Shown in pieces: positions 32,771-44,404 of a DNA stretch of 64,000 nt (within the stretch, counting starts at the first letter, position 1; each line of letters begins with the position of its first letter). The notes below the pieces were generated by a model. That model did no database searches. It saw only the letters and a program-made list of their open reading frames with translations, and was not told the origin of the DNA. Where the stretch lies: positions 43,945-107,944 of the forward strand of contig JAGVSM010001446.1 of assembly GCA_022494885.1 (NCBI GenBank), written 5' to 3'. The position numbers were made by a program, and so were the translations under genes. Source of the stretch: Micrasema longulum. Lineage: Eukaryota; Arthropoda; Insecta; Trichoptera; Brachycentridae.

Positions 32771-33989
32771 GTGATTAATTCATTATTTCGTAATACTTGT
32801 AAGTCATTTTTATCCATTCGTTCAATTATTTTATAAGTTTTGAACTTTTTAATATTATTTGAAAAAATTGATATCCACCCATACATCTTATTTATTTTAA
32901 AACACCTTTTAACTGTTTGTATAGGTAATATCAATTGTTAAAATATAATACGTCAGATGGCAACAGGATACTTTAATTTTTTTTTTAAATAGTAAAAAAA
33001 TGCATATAAATTCCGATGAAATGGTTTGTTTTTGTAGCTAGTGTCACGGAAATTCGAATACCGCTTAACAAGTTAATTCATTTCACTGATTTGTGTACAA
33101 CTCCTTAAAAATAGTCCTGAAAGTTAAAATATGTAGAAAGATGATAAAAACATAAATATTTCGTTAAATATAATTTCCGTTTTCAAAAAGATTCGTTTCT
33201 AAATATAAAAATATGTCAGGTTCTTTACACACGTACATACATTACTTTACGTCGAAATATTTCATTGGCCATATCAATTTATGGAATGATTGTACGAAAA
33301 ATGTAACGAGCTGAACCGCTTTTACGAATATTAAAATACAAGTTTAGCAACTTACTAATTTATGTATGAATGTTATAAACTATTCACATAACTGCACGAC
33401 ACCGAATGTTTTTATTTGCGTTAGAGCCTATTGAATTCCGGGTGGAAGGTTTCTGGGCGGAAATGAGTTCGGCCCTAAAAATAAATAAGGGCGATAGAAA
33501 TGTGGCTGCTTGGAATAAAATTGGAATGAATGGTGACCGCAATATTGCGTGTTAGGTATAATAATATAGGAAACAGTTTGTGTGACGATTTTATTTCATC
33601 CCGTAACGAATATTATTGAATGAAGGAAACCTCCCACGAAATGGAACGATTCCATTTATTTTGTTATTACGATAATAATTGGCCGAAGCTGACGAAACTC
33701 ACTTGTTTATTATTTTTTTGCCCGTTAATATTTGATGTAACGGCTCTATTATGTTATGATTGCTTCTTCGCATTTTGCAAAATATTAATAAAAAATGTAC
33801 ATTTCAAAATGTAAAAAAGTTTCTTTCTCAACTTTCGTTAAAGATCGCAGCTTTCTTTTTCTCCTGTTTAAATCCGATAAATGCATCGGATAGATTCGCG
33901 GCAAAACGCCGCATTGCTTCTACTACTCCAATATGTATTGTGCGGCCCGCAGATCTCCATTTCATGATCATATCGAAACAGTTTGTAGT
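32771..33989. other. Unassigned, possibly unique DNA
   Basis: 33410-33560 and 33880-33980 are GC-richer (TTCCGGGTGGAAGGTTTCTG; GGCAAAACGCCGCATTGC) with no TE resemblance. Candidate host sequence. No exon called. Confidence 0.4.
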
Positions 33990-34670
33990 AGTTCGTTGAA
34001 GATGTCAGGATTCGTCCTGCTTACTGTCAGGATTTTGGTAATAGACGAGTACTGAAAATTCTATTCAACTTCTTGGTGCGAAGTAGATTTGAGAGTGGCT
34101 CGATGATTTGGGGGCTGTGTGAGCTGAAGTTATCTTATGGTTGAGAGGGTTCAGAAGAAATTTCTTCGGTTTCTCTAAGTGAGGGAGTTCGGATATTATT
34201 CATGGCTTTATCTCACTTAGTTGATCCAGGGTATGCTCGGTTTCAAAAACTTGGAGACCAGTAGGAATGTGTATTAAACTACGCGTTTCTTTCGATTGTT
34301 GCGCGGTATATTTGACAATCCTGAAATTACGCGGAGCATTCGCTTTTATGGCACGGATAATGACCTAAGACAGCGTCAACATAGACTGTTTTACATTTCA
34401 ATTTACAGAACTAACCTATCAATGGTTATGCCTGTTGGAGATTCTATCTCTATGTTGAACAATGTTACGTTGGACATTGACATTTTTCACGTCTCTGAGG
34501 GAGTTTTTTGTTACGAAATTCTCTTGCATTTTTATCGTATTATTCTCAAGATATTACGTATACCTACGTATTATTTTTATTTATACCTAATTATATTGAC
34601 TTTTTATTTTTATTATTTCTATACAAATGAATTAAGATACTCTTTTTTGAAATGAACATAAATTTGAATA
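33990..34670 (+). pseudogene. CR1/Jockey-group LINE C-terminal half
   Basis: Plus-strand frames give ...SRFESGSMIWG-type sequence near 34090, then TRSIRFYGTDNDLRQRQHRL, FYISIYRTNL and SISMLNNVTLDIDIFHVSEG up to about 34530. This is the 'R..L.F.....Y....S..NR...N' C-terminal region of LINE ORF2. Frame breaks and stops are frequent upstream of 34296. The sequence GACAGCGTCAACATAGACTG recurs, altered, in the minus-strand copy at 59413-59844. Confidence 0.75.
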
Positions 34671-35439
34671 AATAAAATTAAAAATATGATCTGCAGCTCA
34701 AATCCTCGCATAAATCTTCGAGGTATTCTCGGCAGTGCCAATGGTGCCCCCTGTAGTTTATCCCCTTAAGGATCCCCTTTATCATCTCATGTAAGAGATC
34801 CCCGTTACGTTCTGTGTCCAATTCATCAAGCGCGTCATTTGGAGATGGTTTTAAGTAAATGCTTAACCTTCGATTCTACTAAGAACCTCGTCATTCGTGA
34901 TGAGGCTCTTCCAGGAAATTCCAAGAATGTTTCAATTGAACCACTTCTCGGAGGCATCTTTTTGTGTTTCTCATTATGCAGTTATAATTATATTTATCAC
35001 GAGAGTCACCTACTTTTCAAAAAAAAACAAAACTCAACCATTATATTGTGATGTACCGTTTTATTTGAAAAAGTTTCAAATTAACCCCCTTACTTGTACG
35101 AATCGGTCTATTCTAGTTTATTTTTTCTGCTTGGTAGTTTTTGGGAAAAACATAGCTTTGTGAGCGTTCAAGAGAAAGTAAGAACAGTAAAAAACATTTA
35201 ATAACAAAATAGAATTTCAATTTTCCTCTCATTCCGGGTGTTTGCGTTTTATGAAGAAATATAATTATGTATAATGATATGATGTATTCATCTTCATTTT
35301 TTTTTTAATCCGTAAAAGTATCATTACTATAAGATGTATTTGCATTTTTTTTTTATTAAATTGAAATTGCAAACTTACGAAAACATTGATTTAGTTAAAC
35401 AATAATTTATTTACCAAGATTATAAAAACGTACTTAACT
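34671..35439. other. Unassigned
   Basis: No motif recognised. A few ORFs of 70-90 codons have no similarity I can name. Confidence 0.4.
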
Positions 35440-35860
35440 CTGATCAAACCGACTCAATCTGACATACGCCTCCGAAACCTGGGTTATGACAAAGAATATT
35501 GAGGAAACTATTGGAGTTTTCGAAAAAAGAATTCTCAGAGTTGTATATGGTCCTGTGAGAAAAAAAACCATTGGCGTCATCGCTACAACAGGGAGCCATA
35601 TAAAATTTACGGAGCTCCCTATGTTAACAACTCCATCGAAGTGGAGCGTTTGAAGTGGGCCATTTCATTAGACTGGACGACGAAAACCCCATAAAACGTC
35701 AATTTTCTGTGCCACAAGGACGATGAAGACCAGGAAAGTCCAAAATGACAATATTGGAAGTGGGGAACAGGAGAGGAAGGGCAGCAGACCGGCAAGTGTA
35801 GAGGAGACTTCTGGATTCAGCCAAGGCCTACCCGGGGCTGTCGAGCTTATGATGATGATT
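35440..35860 (+). pseudogene. LINE C-terminus (ERK..LR type), damaged
   Basis: Reading through frameshifts on the plus strand: LTYASETWVMTKNIEETIGV, FEKRILRVVYGPV, RHRYNREPYKIYGAPYVNN, ERLKWA..F.RLDDENPIKR and finally RRLLDSAKAYPGLSS near 35800-35845. Ends in GATGATGATT. Same type of tail as at 27742-28205, but clearly a different family and much older. Confidence 0.8.
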
Positions 35861-36019
35861 GAAATGGTATGCTTCGATATTTTAAATATGTCTTAATGTT
35901 CTCCTAAATATAATTATTTATTTATTTGAATAAAAATGAAACAACGGATAGAATCGGGTACCCACTTGATTTATTACGATACATGGGGTCGGATGTTATT
36001 TGGAAAACAATATTGTTGG

Positions 36020-36200
36020 TTTCTTTAAAGTCTATGTAAGGACGCGAGCGCGGGCGGTTTTAAATCGGCTTAACTTAAGTCTCCCCGATGTGTGGGGAAG
36101 TGTGTTCCTACAGAAAGCTCGGCTTTGAGACAGCGCGCGGCAAATTCTGGGTTACTATGTAGATATTGCGCTACAGCGCAGCGTAGCAAATACGATTGTA
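36020..36200. other. CpG-rich patch
   Basis: GACGCGAGCGCGGGCGG, CAGCGCGCGGC and GCGCTACAGCGCAGCG within 180 bp of otherwise AT-rich DNA. No ORF or TE hallmark. May be regulatory or a GC-rich TE end. Confidence 0.5.
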
Positions 36201-36959
36201 ACTTGTAGCACTTCATGCTTTATGTACGTGTAGAGAAAGTTTCGATTGGAACGAAACACTGGTCAGTAAGTGGCTTTCTTAAGTTGCTGCTAATTTGCTT
36301 GGAAGCATCCAGAATCCTCAAAGTTGATTCTTCCCTTTCTCATATATATGAGTTGTGGAATAAACAATATTATGATGAAAAGTATTTTAATAACACAATT
36401 TACAAAAAGATACGTATTTGCCAATTTATTCAAATAAAAATGTTTTTTATAAAATTAAGCATTCAAAATAAAACACAATTCTAACGCTTTTAAAGTGATA
36501 TGAGATTCAAGATTGAGTTTTTGCAAAAAAAAAACAGGGTTGGCATTTTTTAAAGTCCCTGGGTAAGTATTCTGATAGAAAGTTAGAAATTATCTTCAAT
36601 TTTATATGCAAGGTAAAATTAAGTTTTTTGTATGAAAAATAAACTATGTTCACGATTTTTTTTTCTAAACGTGTTCAATTACCGGTTACTGTCGAAGATA
36701 TTTGGAATTTTTATACAAATATACACACTTTCGTACATAAATATCGATATTAGTTTATACCATCTTAGTACATACCGATAAAAATAGCCGTTCATAATCG
36801 CGGCCTAGGACTGGCATTTGAGAATTAACAAACAAGACTCACTTAAAAAACAGAGATAATTTACAAAATATTCAGACAGTTTAAAAAACAAGGTATTTAT
36901 GTACATCTAAATTATTTATATTACAAAACACACAATGAAAATAACAAAAACCTAACATA
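36201..36959. other. Unassigned; possible TIR end at 36785-36813
   Basis: CCGTTCATAATCGCGGCCTA at 36789-36808 resembles the right end (GTTCATAATCGAGGC) of the candidate element at 38805-39836. Confidence 0.35.
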
Positions 36960-37500
36960 AGATATACATTTGTGGAGCAGTTGATTCAATATATTAGTAT
37001 GGGCGAATAATACAATCCATTTTACTTCTACCTAGCTCCACTATCTACTCGTATTTTTTATAGCCTTTTTAACATTTTCTCGTTACTAATTGTTTTAATA
37101 GATAGTGGAAGTAGAGTATAGATTTTAATTGAATAATACTCAAAATCCCTTTGTCCGAAAGAAGTATTAGTTTGTATTTGTTAACGTTGTCTTTGTGTTG
37201 AAGATCTAGTGATTATATTATTTGTATGTGATGTATGGTGGGGGTTATGTCTTTCATTTGAGTAAGAGTAGTTTTTGAATCTAAAAGTAAGTATTGTTTT
37301 AGCGTATAATTGTTTTGGTGTCATAAATTGTGATTTATGGAATATATCTTCAGTAGATGTCTGTATCGGGACTCTGAGTATTATATTAATTATGGATTTT
37401 TGTGCAATAAATACACTACAAAAAATTGTGTCACTCGCACCACCCCAACCGATCATACCTTACTCCAAAATTGCTTGGCACAATGCAAAATAAATATTTA
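36960..37500 (-). pseudogene. LINE-D C-terminus
   Basis: The minus-strand ORF 37456-37181 begins MIGWGGASDTIFCSVFIAQK, then SIINIILRVPIQTSTEDIF and PKQLYAKTILTFRFKNYSYS, ending in HPHHTSHTNN. It matches the block after 'YGIIGWG' in the 19310-20200 copy. A lower frame (about 37170-37040) gives FGQRDFEYYSIKIYTLLPLS, equivalent to VGQRGLTYYSVKVYNLLP there. Confidence 0.8.
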
Positions 37501-37675
37501 AAGTTCCTGTACATTAATTAAATATATTCCTATTATTCCTAAGATGTGGCAAATGTTGCGTTGCTCTCAATAATTTGAATAAAAAAGATCATCACGATAC
37601 ACATGCAATATTTGATATAAAAAAGAGATACACGTATTTTCTTAGTTCATATTTACTCCGATGTAACTAGTTACT

Positions 37676-37918
37676 ATGTATACGGCCTCGTGGCGTAATG
37701 GTCAGCGTGTTTGCCTACCTTGCGAGAGGTCTCAGGTTTGATTCCCGACATGGTTGAGAAAAAATATTTTCTTAAAAAACTGTTTTCACACTAGAATATT
37801 TTTACAATCCCTGGACTGGTACCTGAAGCGTAAGACTGATCATCTTACGTTCATGTAACAAAAAAATGATCAAGCACCATTTGGTGGCGAAAGGGAATGA
37901 TGAATGATGATGTATACG
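37676..37918 (+). mobile_element. SINE-A, complete, with 9-bp flanking direct repeat
   Basis: Reference SINE-A copy. Head CGGCCTCGTGGCGTAATGGT, GCGTGTTTGCCTACCTTGCG, B-box-like GGTTTGATTCCC, body CCCTGGACTGGTACCTGAAG / CGTAAGACTGATCATC, and tail ending AATGATGAATGATGATG. The direct repeat ATGTATACG at 37676-37684 and 37910-37918 fits a target-site duplication from LINE-type insertion. It is probably among the younger SINE-A copies. Confidence 0.88.
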
Positions 37919-38076
37919 ACACTTGTTGGTAGATGTTAAAATTTAGTTGAAGATTCAACCAATTGTTTCTGTTTATTCCATAAATTTGATTGTATTTTCT
38001 TTTAAAAAAAAAAAAATTTTAAGAAATATTTAGGATCTTACGATTTACCCAAACTTTACCATTTTCAACGGGTAGT

Positions 38077-38176
38077 AAATAACTTACTATTGAAAAATGG
38101 GGCGGTAGAGCGGGGTGCGAACCTCTGATTTTTGATCCGCGAGTCCACGTGGTCACAAGACCACGAGCCGATTCGA
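38077..38176 (-). repeat. tRNA-like repeat (SINE-C)
   Basis: Minus strand: GTGGTCTTGTGACCACGTGG, ACTCGCGGATC, B-box-like GAGGTTCGCACCCC, CTCTACCGCCCC, then CATTTTTCAATAGTAAGTTA. Confidence 0.65.
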
Positions 38177-38219
38177 TTGTTCATAATTGCAGTGCAATCG
38201 AAGCATTTTTTTCATCACC

Positions 38220-38344
38220 TACGAGGGATGTTTGTCTGCAGCATCACGTCTGGTTAAAATAAAAGTTTGTTAGATAATGAAACCACGGAAGGCAATTACC
38301 TTAAGAATGATATATTTCATTTTAATTACACGTCATCCCTCGTA
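38220..38344. mobile_element. Short MITE with 11-bp perfect TIRs
   Basis: TACGAGGGATG at 38220 and its exact complement CATCCCTCGTA at 38334, the outer TA being a plausible TA target duplication. About 120 bp, no coding. The CGAGGG terminus with TA fits a mariner-type non-autonomous element (inference). Confidence 0.65.
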
Positions 38345-38804
38345 ATACCATGGCATGCACTATTTTGACAAGTGTAGACATACATTGCATAGTTTGAGAG
38401 TACTTTTTAAATAAGAAATGCTTTAAAGTTTATAAGTAACTGCAACGATGTCTTCTAAGTACCTGTTTCCGTTTTGTTCGCATTCTTTTCTTCAATGAAA
38501 ATGTCCCACCGTCCTATTTTCTCTCACAAAGGGAAAGGAGTGTGTCCGCTTTGATTTTATCGCTCAGAATGGATTTTACCGCCTGAACCTCATGCATAGC
38601 AAAGTGAAGAGGGAGCGGCTGCGTCTGCCTCGTGTTTTGCGCAACTCCATTCGCTAACGATGCCTTTATCACAAAACTAAACTATTTTGCTTCGAACATA
38701 AAATATATCTAGGAAAAGAAAGGTGAAACCGATAAAAAAACAAGTTCAAAAAAGCGCACTACCCCTGCATAATTAAAATATAACTAGCTGAAATATTTTA
38801 CCTA
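38345..38804. other. Unassigned
   Basis: No feature recognised. 38590-38660 is moderately GC-rich. Confidence 0.4.
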
Positions 38805-39836
38805 CCTGGGCCTCGATTATAATGGGAAGATAAAGACGTTATAACTTTACCTTGACGGTATAGTTGAAGATAAATTTTCTCTAGCGATAACGAAGAAACA
38901 CTACCGACCCCCCCCCTTCAAATTTTGGGTAGGTACATAATTATGAACGGTACCCATATCTACGCACTGAAGTGACATAGCTTCAGTATGACGTCAAAAT
39001 TTAAGATAAAAGTCTCCCAACCGACTGTAAAGGTACAATATCGATACCCAACATCAAGTTTTGATGTAAGTACATCGGTTTATACCGATGGGTCTAGAAC
39101 TCCTCGATATGTTTATCTACGCATTAAAAGTGTCAAAACTTTCGTTCTACCTAGCAATTTTTCTTTAATTATGATTTTTTACAAGTTTTAATCGTTTTAA
39201 GGTTGGCACTTTTTTTCTTAAAAGCCTATTAAAAATATGAGAGAGAAATAAATAAATTTTGAAGTCGAATTAAATTCCGACATAACTGTCACATTAATAA
39301 AATGAACGCCTAGATGTGAAAAAATTTTTGCGAGATTCTGTCTTATTAGCAAATAATATTATCTAGGCGTTAGAATGTTACCACTCTAAAAAAATATTTA
39401 GTTTTTATATTTTTTCCATCTGTTTTACTATCTTTCCGACAGTATGTATCGAGACGTTGAAGAAACCGGCTTTGTAGTCGATCGGTATATATGTACATAC
39501 AGACGATCGTTGAGCGTGATTTCCAAAAGTCATACAAAATTCATGTTTAAGCGATTGTCTTTTGCTTGAATTGAGATTTATTGGAGTTTATAATCGCTTT
39601 GAAGTGAGCACTTTTTTATTAAAGAAGCCTATTTAAACTATAAATGACAACTATTTTAAATGTTAATGACGTAAGGAACGCGGACTAATTGTTTGCGGTC
39701 ATTCCATTGGCTTGTTTCGATCATATGCTGTCTATATGACAAGTGAGTAGAACATAACAAGGTAAGATATAGATAGCACAGAAGTTAAGTATATCGTCTC
39801 GATATATACAGATTAAGATAGCGTTCATAATCGAGG
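38805..39836. mobile_element. Candidate DNA element with short TIRs
   Basis: GGGCCTCGATTATAA at 38808 faces TTCATAATCGAGGC at 39822-39835. Internally two segments resemble each other about 395 bp apart (TTTTAATCGTTTTAAGGTTG at 39187 and TTATAATCGCTTTGAAGTGA at 39589). No transposase. The boundaries are uncertain. Confidence 0.4.
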
Positions 39837-39894
39837 CACAGATGACGCCCGATACAACTTTTAAAGTTAAACTTATATTTATTTATAAAAGATT

Positions 39895-40090
39895 AATCAT
39901 GCAAATGTGTATGAATGCAGAAGACGAGGTGGACCGAGAAAGACATACTAAATTCTACAAATAATTGAAAAGGGACATGTCAGAAGTACGAATAATCATC
40001 GTGTGGGCATAGAAGATGAAAGAATGTAGAGGAAGTGAATTCTGTATTCAAAGACAGAGTGATGTGAAACCGCGTGATGGTTTATTTGTT
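39895..40090 (+). pseudogene. RTE-a LINE C-terminus and 3' UTR
   Basis: ATGAATGCAGAAGACGAGGT, GGACATGTCAGAAGTACGAA, AATGTAGAGGAAGTGAATTC and GTGATGGTTTATTTG align in order with the end of the 1-740 copy. The frame is lost. Confidence 0.75.
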
Positions 40091-40450
40091 TATAGATGTT
40101 TTTTATACATATAAATACGCCCAATGGGCATTTTTAAAGATATATGTTTACATAGAAAATTATTATAAAAGAACGTAGAAAGACACAATGGTACATAGTA
40201 GACTTGGTGGGAGTGGAAGCGGGAGATAGGTGTTTATAATTAAATTTAATTCAGTGATTTTATGAAACAAGACCACTTATTATTAAAGAAATCAAGACTG
40301 GTATGTTTGTTGGCAGACCTTAGAATTTTGGACATTAGGGAATGAAATCCATAGTAAGTTCTATGGTTATCGGTATGAAAAAGTGAGTTTTGTCTGAGGT
40401 TTCTAGTTGGGATATTTCAAAATATTTAACACCAATAGTTATCAACCAAC
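40091..40450 (-). pseudogene. CR1/Jockey-group LINE C-terminus and 3' end
   Basis: A minus-strand frame from about 40405 gives QNSLFHTDNHRTYYGFHSL, MSKILRSANKHTSLDFF and SCFIKSLN with a stop near 40250. It is equivalent to the TNYGHNSPMTRLCRIFNS block at 14342. The UTR ends ...AATGCCCATTGGGCGTATTT near 40112-40136, as at 28625. Confidence 0.75.
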
Positions 40451-40454
40451 ATAT

Positions 40455-40590
40455 TAGTAGAATGGTGAATGTTACACAGTGTGTAAAGTGGCCACTTAAA
40501 CTAGCCATTGACAGGTCATAAGCCCTGTAGATGCCTAGACTTATATATTACCTAATTTTAAATGTTCTTCATCTCTGTTGTAATATGTTA
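40455..40590. repeat. FB right arm
   Basis: GAATGGTGAATGTTACACAG, AGCCATTGACAGGTCATAAG, CCCTGTAGATGCCTAGACTT, ATGTTCTTCATCTCTGTTGT. Its left half is absent and a LINE end lies immediately to the left. Confidence 0.75.
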
Positions 40591-40964
40591 AGTTATCAAC
40601 CAGTTCGACAATATTTCAAATATATATCCAAATGTTTGAGTTAACAAAACTAGATACCACTTGCCCTTGGGAGTTTATCAATAATGAAATCTGTACCTTA
40701 GAGGATAAAACGCGGGAGTCCACTTTATGCCATTTTGAAGTTAAAAATGCAGAAATTATCGCAAAAAGCTTTCAATTTTATATGTGAATTATACACCGAA
40801 GTCTACTATTGTCAAATAAATGCTTTTAGAATTTGAAGTAAAAATCTTTAGTCCAATTTGTTTTAATGCAAAAAAATATCAGTAGTCCCAGATACGCTTT
40901 TATGATATGTAATTTGACTGTAAAAATAATTATAATTTTACGTCAAAAGTTCTGAATATACTAA

Positions 40965-41189
40965 AATTAACATATTACAACAAAGATGAAGAACATTTAG
41001 AAGAAGGTAATATAAGTCTAGGCATCTACTCACTCATCTCACCCGCATAAAAAAAGTTTCAGCTCTTTAACTTCACAAACATCAACAGATGAAAGAATTG
41101 AAGGAATATAGATGTTCAAATAAAGGCATTATGGTAAATGTTACACAGTGTGTGTAAAGTGGACACTTAAACCAGCCATTGACAGGTCA
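40965..41189. mobile_element. FB foldback element, left part
   Basis: Outer end TTAACATATTACAACAAAGA, TCTAGGCATCTAC, a shortened left arm, the centre with CAGCTCTTTAACTTCACAAA, and the right arm up to GCCATTGACAGGTCA, where the LINE begins. Confidence 0.8.
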
Positions 41190-41884
41190 CATGTGACTTA
41201 CCTACGACTTACAATGGACAGACAATTAAAATGGACAAAACACATAGACGGACTCACTATAGTAATGGCATCACTACATAGCCTCTTCTACAAAATTAAA
41301 GATTTTATATCAAGAAAGGAAAAAATTATGATGTACGAAGCCTATGTCAAAAGTAAATTGAGTTACATGATCGCCTTCTGGGGAACTGGTAACAAGACAG
41401 ACATAACAAGAATACAAAGACAACAAAATAAAATTATTAAACTAACATACAACCTACCCTACCTGACCTCTACGACTGAACTGTACAAAAAAACACACCA
41501 GTTTGACATAAACTACTTGACTAAAATTGAGACCTTAAAAATTGTGCACAAAATAACACTGGGAAACATACAAGACGACGACATAATATTAGTCAAAAAT
41601 GCTGACATACACAAATATAACACCAGACAACAACAACACTATCATATTGAAAAAGCAAAGACAAACACAGGACAGTCAAAATTACTACATAATGGACTTA
41701 AACACTACAACGACCTACCTTACTACTTGAAAACTTTTACTGGAGACAAATTTAAAATCAATCTGAAAAGCACATGATGACTGAACTAACTAGACTAGAC
41801 GAGACATAAAATGACTAGACAATATTAAATTTCTAATGTAACCCTAACGGGTTTTTTAAAATTGTAAATAAATATAAAAAAAAA
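41190..41884 (+). mobile_element. LINE, 5'-truncated, with intact C-terminal frame
   Basis: About 200 codons from 41190 to a stop at 41775-41777 are open: YLRLTMDRQLKWTKHIDGLT, KEKIMMYEAYVKSKLSYMIA, FWGTGNKTDITRIQRQQNKI, LYKKTHQFDINYLTKIETLK, HYNDLPYYLKTF. This is the post-RT C-terminus of a Jockey-group LINE. A short UTR ends in ATAAATATAAAAAAAAA (41868-41884). The element interrupts an FB arm cleanly: left FB base 41189, FB resumes at 41885. The RT core is missing, so this is a dead-on-arrival copy, but an undamaged frame implies a recent insertion. I saw no convincing target duplication. Confidence 0.88.
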
Positions 41885-41965
41885 TAAGCCCTGTAGATGC
41901 CTAGACTTCTATATTACCTTCTCTTAAATGTTCTTCATCTCTGTTGTAATATGTTAATATGAAGA
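41885..41965. mobile_element. FB foldback element, right end resumed
   Basis: TAAGCCCTGTAGATGCCTAG, ACTTCTATATTACC, TGTTCTTCATCTCTGTTGTA, ATATGTTAATAT complete the arm broken at 41189. Confidence 0.8.
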
Positions 41966-42480
41966 GCTCCCCAGGGAGTTGAATCCAGTCCTCGTCTAAA
42001 AAAATTTGGACAAACTCAAAATATTGTTGATCGAGTTTGATAATTATTAATTATAATGTTTTTAAAATCGCACCATAACAAAATCCTATTTCCTGAACAT
42101 TTCGTTCAATGTGACTCCCGTGGTGTATCCCTTAAAGTTCAGAAATTGGTTGCAGATGGCAGATGAAAAATAGAGGAAATTTGAATAAAGAAGTCTACGC
42201 ATTTACAGGACATGTCATTTAAGTTACCACTGTTTTACATTCACCATTCTGCTTTTGTTTGAGCATTCTTTTATTTGTTAACATTTAAAAATTAAAGTGC
42301 AAAAACTTTATGATGCGGGTGAGAATCACCTGGCTGAATTTTTTCATCTACTAGGCAACGCCTGAAAACGATTTTCAATTTTTAGTTCTACTTATACAAA
42401 TAAGTTTAATCAACAGTATTTCGAGGATATCCAAATGTTTGTAGACAGGACTTCTGCATTCCACTCTCTTGGATGTTACC
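41966..42480. repeat. FB-family flank and a second, degenerate FB copy
   Basis: AGCTCCCCAGGGAGTTGAAT and TTTGGACAAACTCAAAATAT are the FB outer flank. From 42190 come AAGTCTACGCATTTACAGGA, TTACATTCACCATTCTGC, then GAATCACCTGGCTGAATTTT, CTACTAGGCAACGCCTGAAA and CCAAATGTTTGTAGACAGGA. The right arm is missing. Confidence 0.65.
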
Positions 42481-43019
42481 AAGCTTGACATTTGTTTGCA
42501 CAGTGAGTTTTCTGTCTTAAAAAATTTAGACTAAAATATTTTATTTTTTTTCAATAAAACAAAAATAAGACTTAACTACAAAAAGCCTTAAAGATTATTA
42601 AATATAAAAGGCCGTTTTGACTATTAGAGACTGATTTAAAAACTTATTTTTTCTTCTATTCCGTTTATAAAAACATCTGAAATAAATGTACATCCTCGTT
42701 TTCAATTAAATTTAAAATCTGCTAGTAATTTCGGAGCTAATTGATTATTAGGTCGGCGTTACTAGTTTGAAAAACAGTAAATAGTCAGTAACGTCTATTT
42801 TATTTTGTTGAGTAGAATCAATTGACATATTAAGACTAGAAAAAAAAGACGTTTACTTAATTACTAAATAAAAGGGGCGTTTCTAGCTAGAAACGTCTTT
42901 TTATTGAAGTATAACATATTTTCTTGTTTTATTTTTTTCTAAAAAGAAGAGGAAAATGTTTATTTTTAAATATATGTGGTAAAATTTATTAAATTATATT
43001 AATATTTCGTTAGGACAAA
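42481..43019. other. Unassigned; local repeat of AAACGTC words
   Basis: No gene. TTTCTAGCTAGAAACGTCTT at 42881 includes a small palindrome (TTTCTAGCTAGAAA). Confidence 0.45.
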
Positions 43020-44400
43020 CTATTATACAAACTGTTGCATAATAAAATACATTATACATCTGTTTTAAAAGCAATGGACGAAAAAACTCAGGTAGACGTA
43101 GTGGAAACTGATTATTCAAAGGCTTTTGACACTGTTACGCATAGTATATTACTCAATAAATTTTGGAATTCGGGTATCCACGGTCATCTACACAAGTGGC
43201 TGACGTCTTACCTTCATAATAGACTACAATCAGTAGTCGTAAACGGGTTTAGTTCCGATGTTGTAAATGTACCCTCAGGCGTTCCACAAGGATCGCATTT
43301 GGGGCCATTACTATTTATAATTTTTATCAATCACATTGGTAAGTGCTTTAAATTTGCAATTTTTTTACTTTTTGCTGATGACATGAAAATATATTTAAAA
43401 AATAAATCTAATTCAGACTGTGTCAAACTCCAAGAAGATCTCGATAGATTAAATTTATATTGTAAACAAAACTTACTAAAATTGAATATTAAAAAATGCT
43501 CTGTGCTCACATTTTCAAGGAACAACTTTAAAATCATCTATAATTGTTGCCTTGACTATCAAGTACTTACTTAAGTTAATGAGATGCGGGATCTCGGGGT
43601 TCTACTTGACAATAAGTTAACGTTTAAGGCACATGTCAACTCAATTGTGAAAAAATCATACCAAATGTTAGGTTTCCTCTTCCGTATAGGGAGAGAATTC
43701 AATCATGCGCGCACTCTTAGAACTCTTTACTTTACATTTGTTCGAAGTCAATTGGAATTCACATCTCCCGCTTGGAGCCCTCAATACAAAAAATACATTA
43801 ACCGAATTGAATCTATACAATAAATTTTTTTATCGTATTGCAATTTTAGACGGTTGACTCAGAATACAGGTCCAGATGAATCTACAAACTTACCTAAACT
43901 CAAAACTCTCCAAACTCGAAGGAACATGGCTGATGCCATTTTTATGTATAAAACTTTGAATAACATGATAGATTGCCCTAAGATTCTGTCACTTATTAAT
44001 TTTAGAGTTCCAATAACGCAGACCAGAAACCAATCTCTTTTTAAAATTTCTAAATGTAAAACTAAATCTTTTCAAAATTCATTTGTAAATAGAACCTGCC
44101 ATATGTGTAATCAGAAATTAAATTGTATTGATATTAATAAAATATCTTTAACAGTGAAATTTCCAAAAATAATTCAAGTTATGATGTTGCCCCTTGAATC
44201 CGCAGCCTATATTATGCAGGTTATGTGCAGTTCTGTACGTAGGCACATAATAAATGAACACTGTATGGTCAACTATAGTTGTATTATTTATTGTAATGTG
44301 CAACTGTGTGACCAATATTCATTTACATTTCTAGTAATATTATAAGTTTTGCATAAGTTATTTTATGTTATGTATAATTTTAATGTGACAACATTTACAA
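43020..44400 (+). pseudogene. CR1/Jockey-group LINE, RT core to C-terminus
   Basis: Three consecutive plus-strand frames. 43035-43574: DVVETDYSKAFDTVTHSILL, NVPSGVPQGSHLGPLLFIIF, LLFADDMKIY (catalytic FADD) and LNIKKCSVLTFS. 43584-43823: MRDLGVLLDNKLTFKAHVNS and RTLYFTFVRSQLEFTSPAWS. 43854 onward: LKTLQTRRNMADAIFMYKTL, ILSLINFRVP. The block order is that of a LINE RT (palm, thumb, then C-terminal domain). An in-frame stop near 43574 and a break near 43822 disrupt it. The endonuclease is missing. Its end meets the L2-like element near 44405, and no A-rich tail is obvious. Confidence 0.9.
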
Positions 44401-44404
44401 TACA

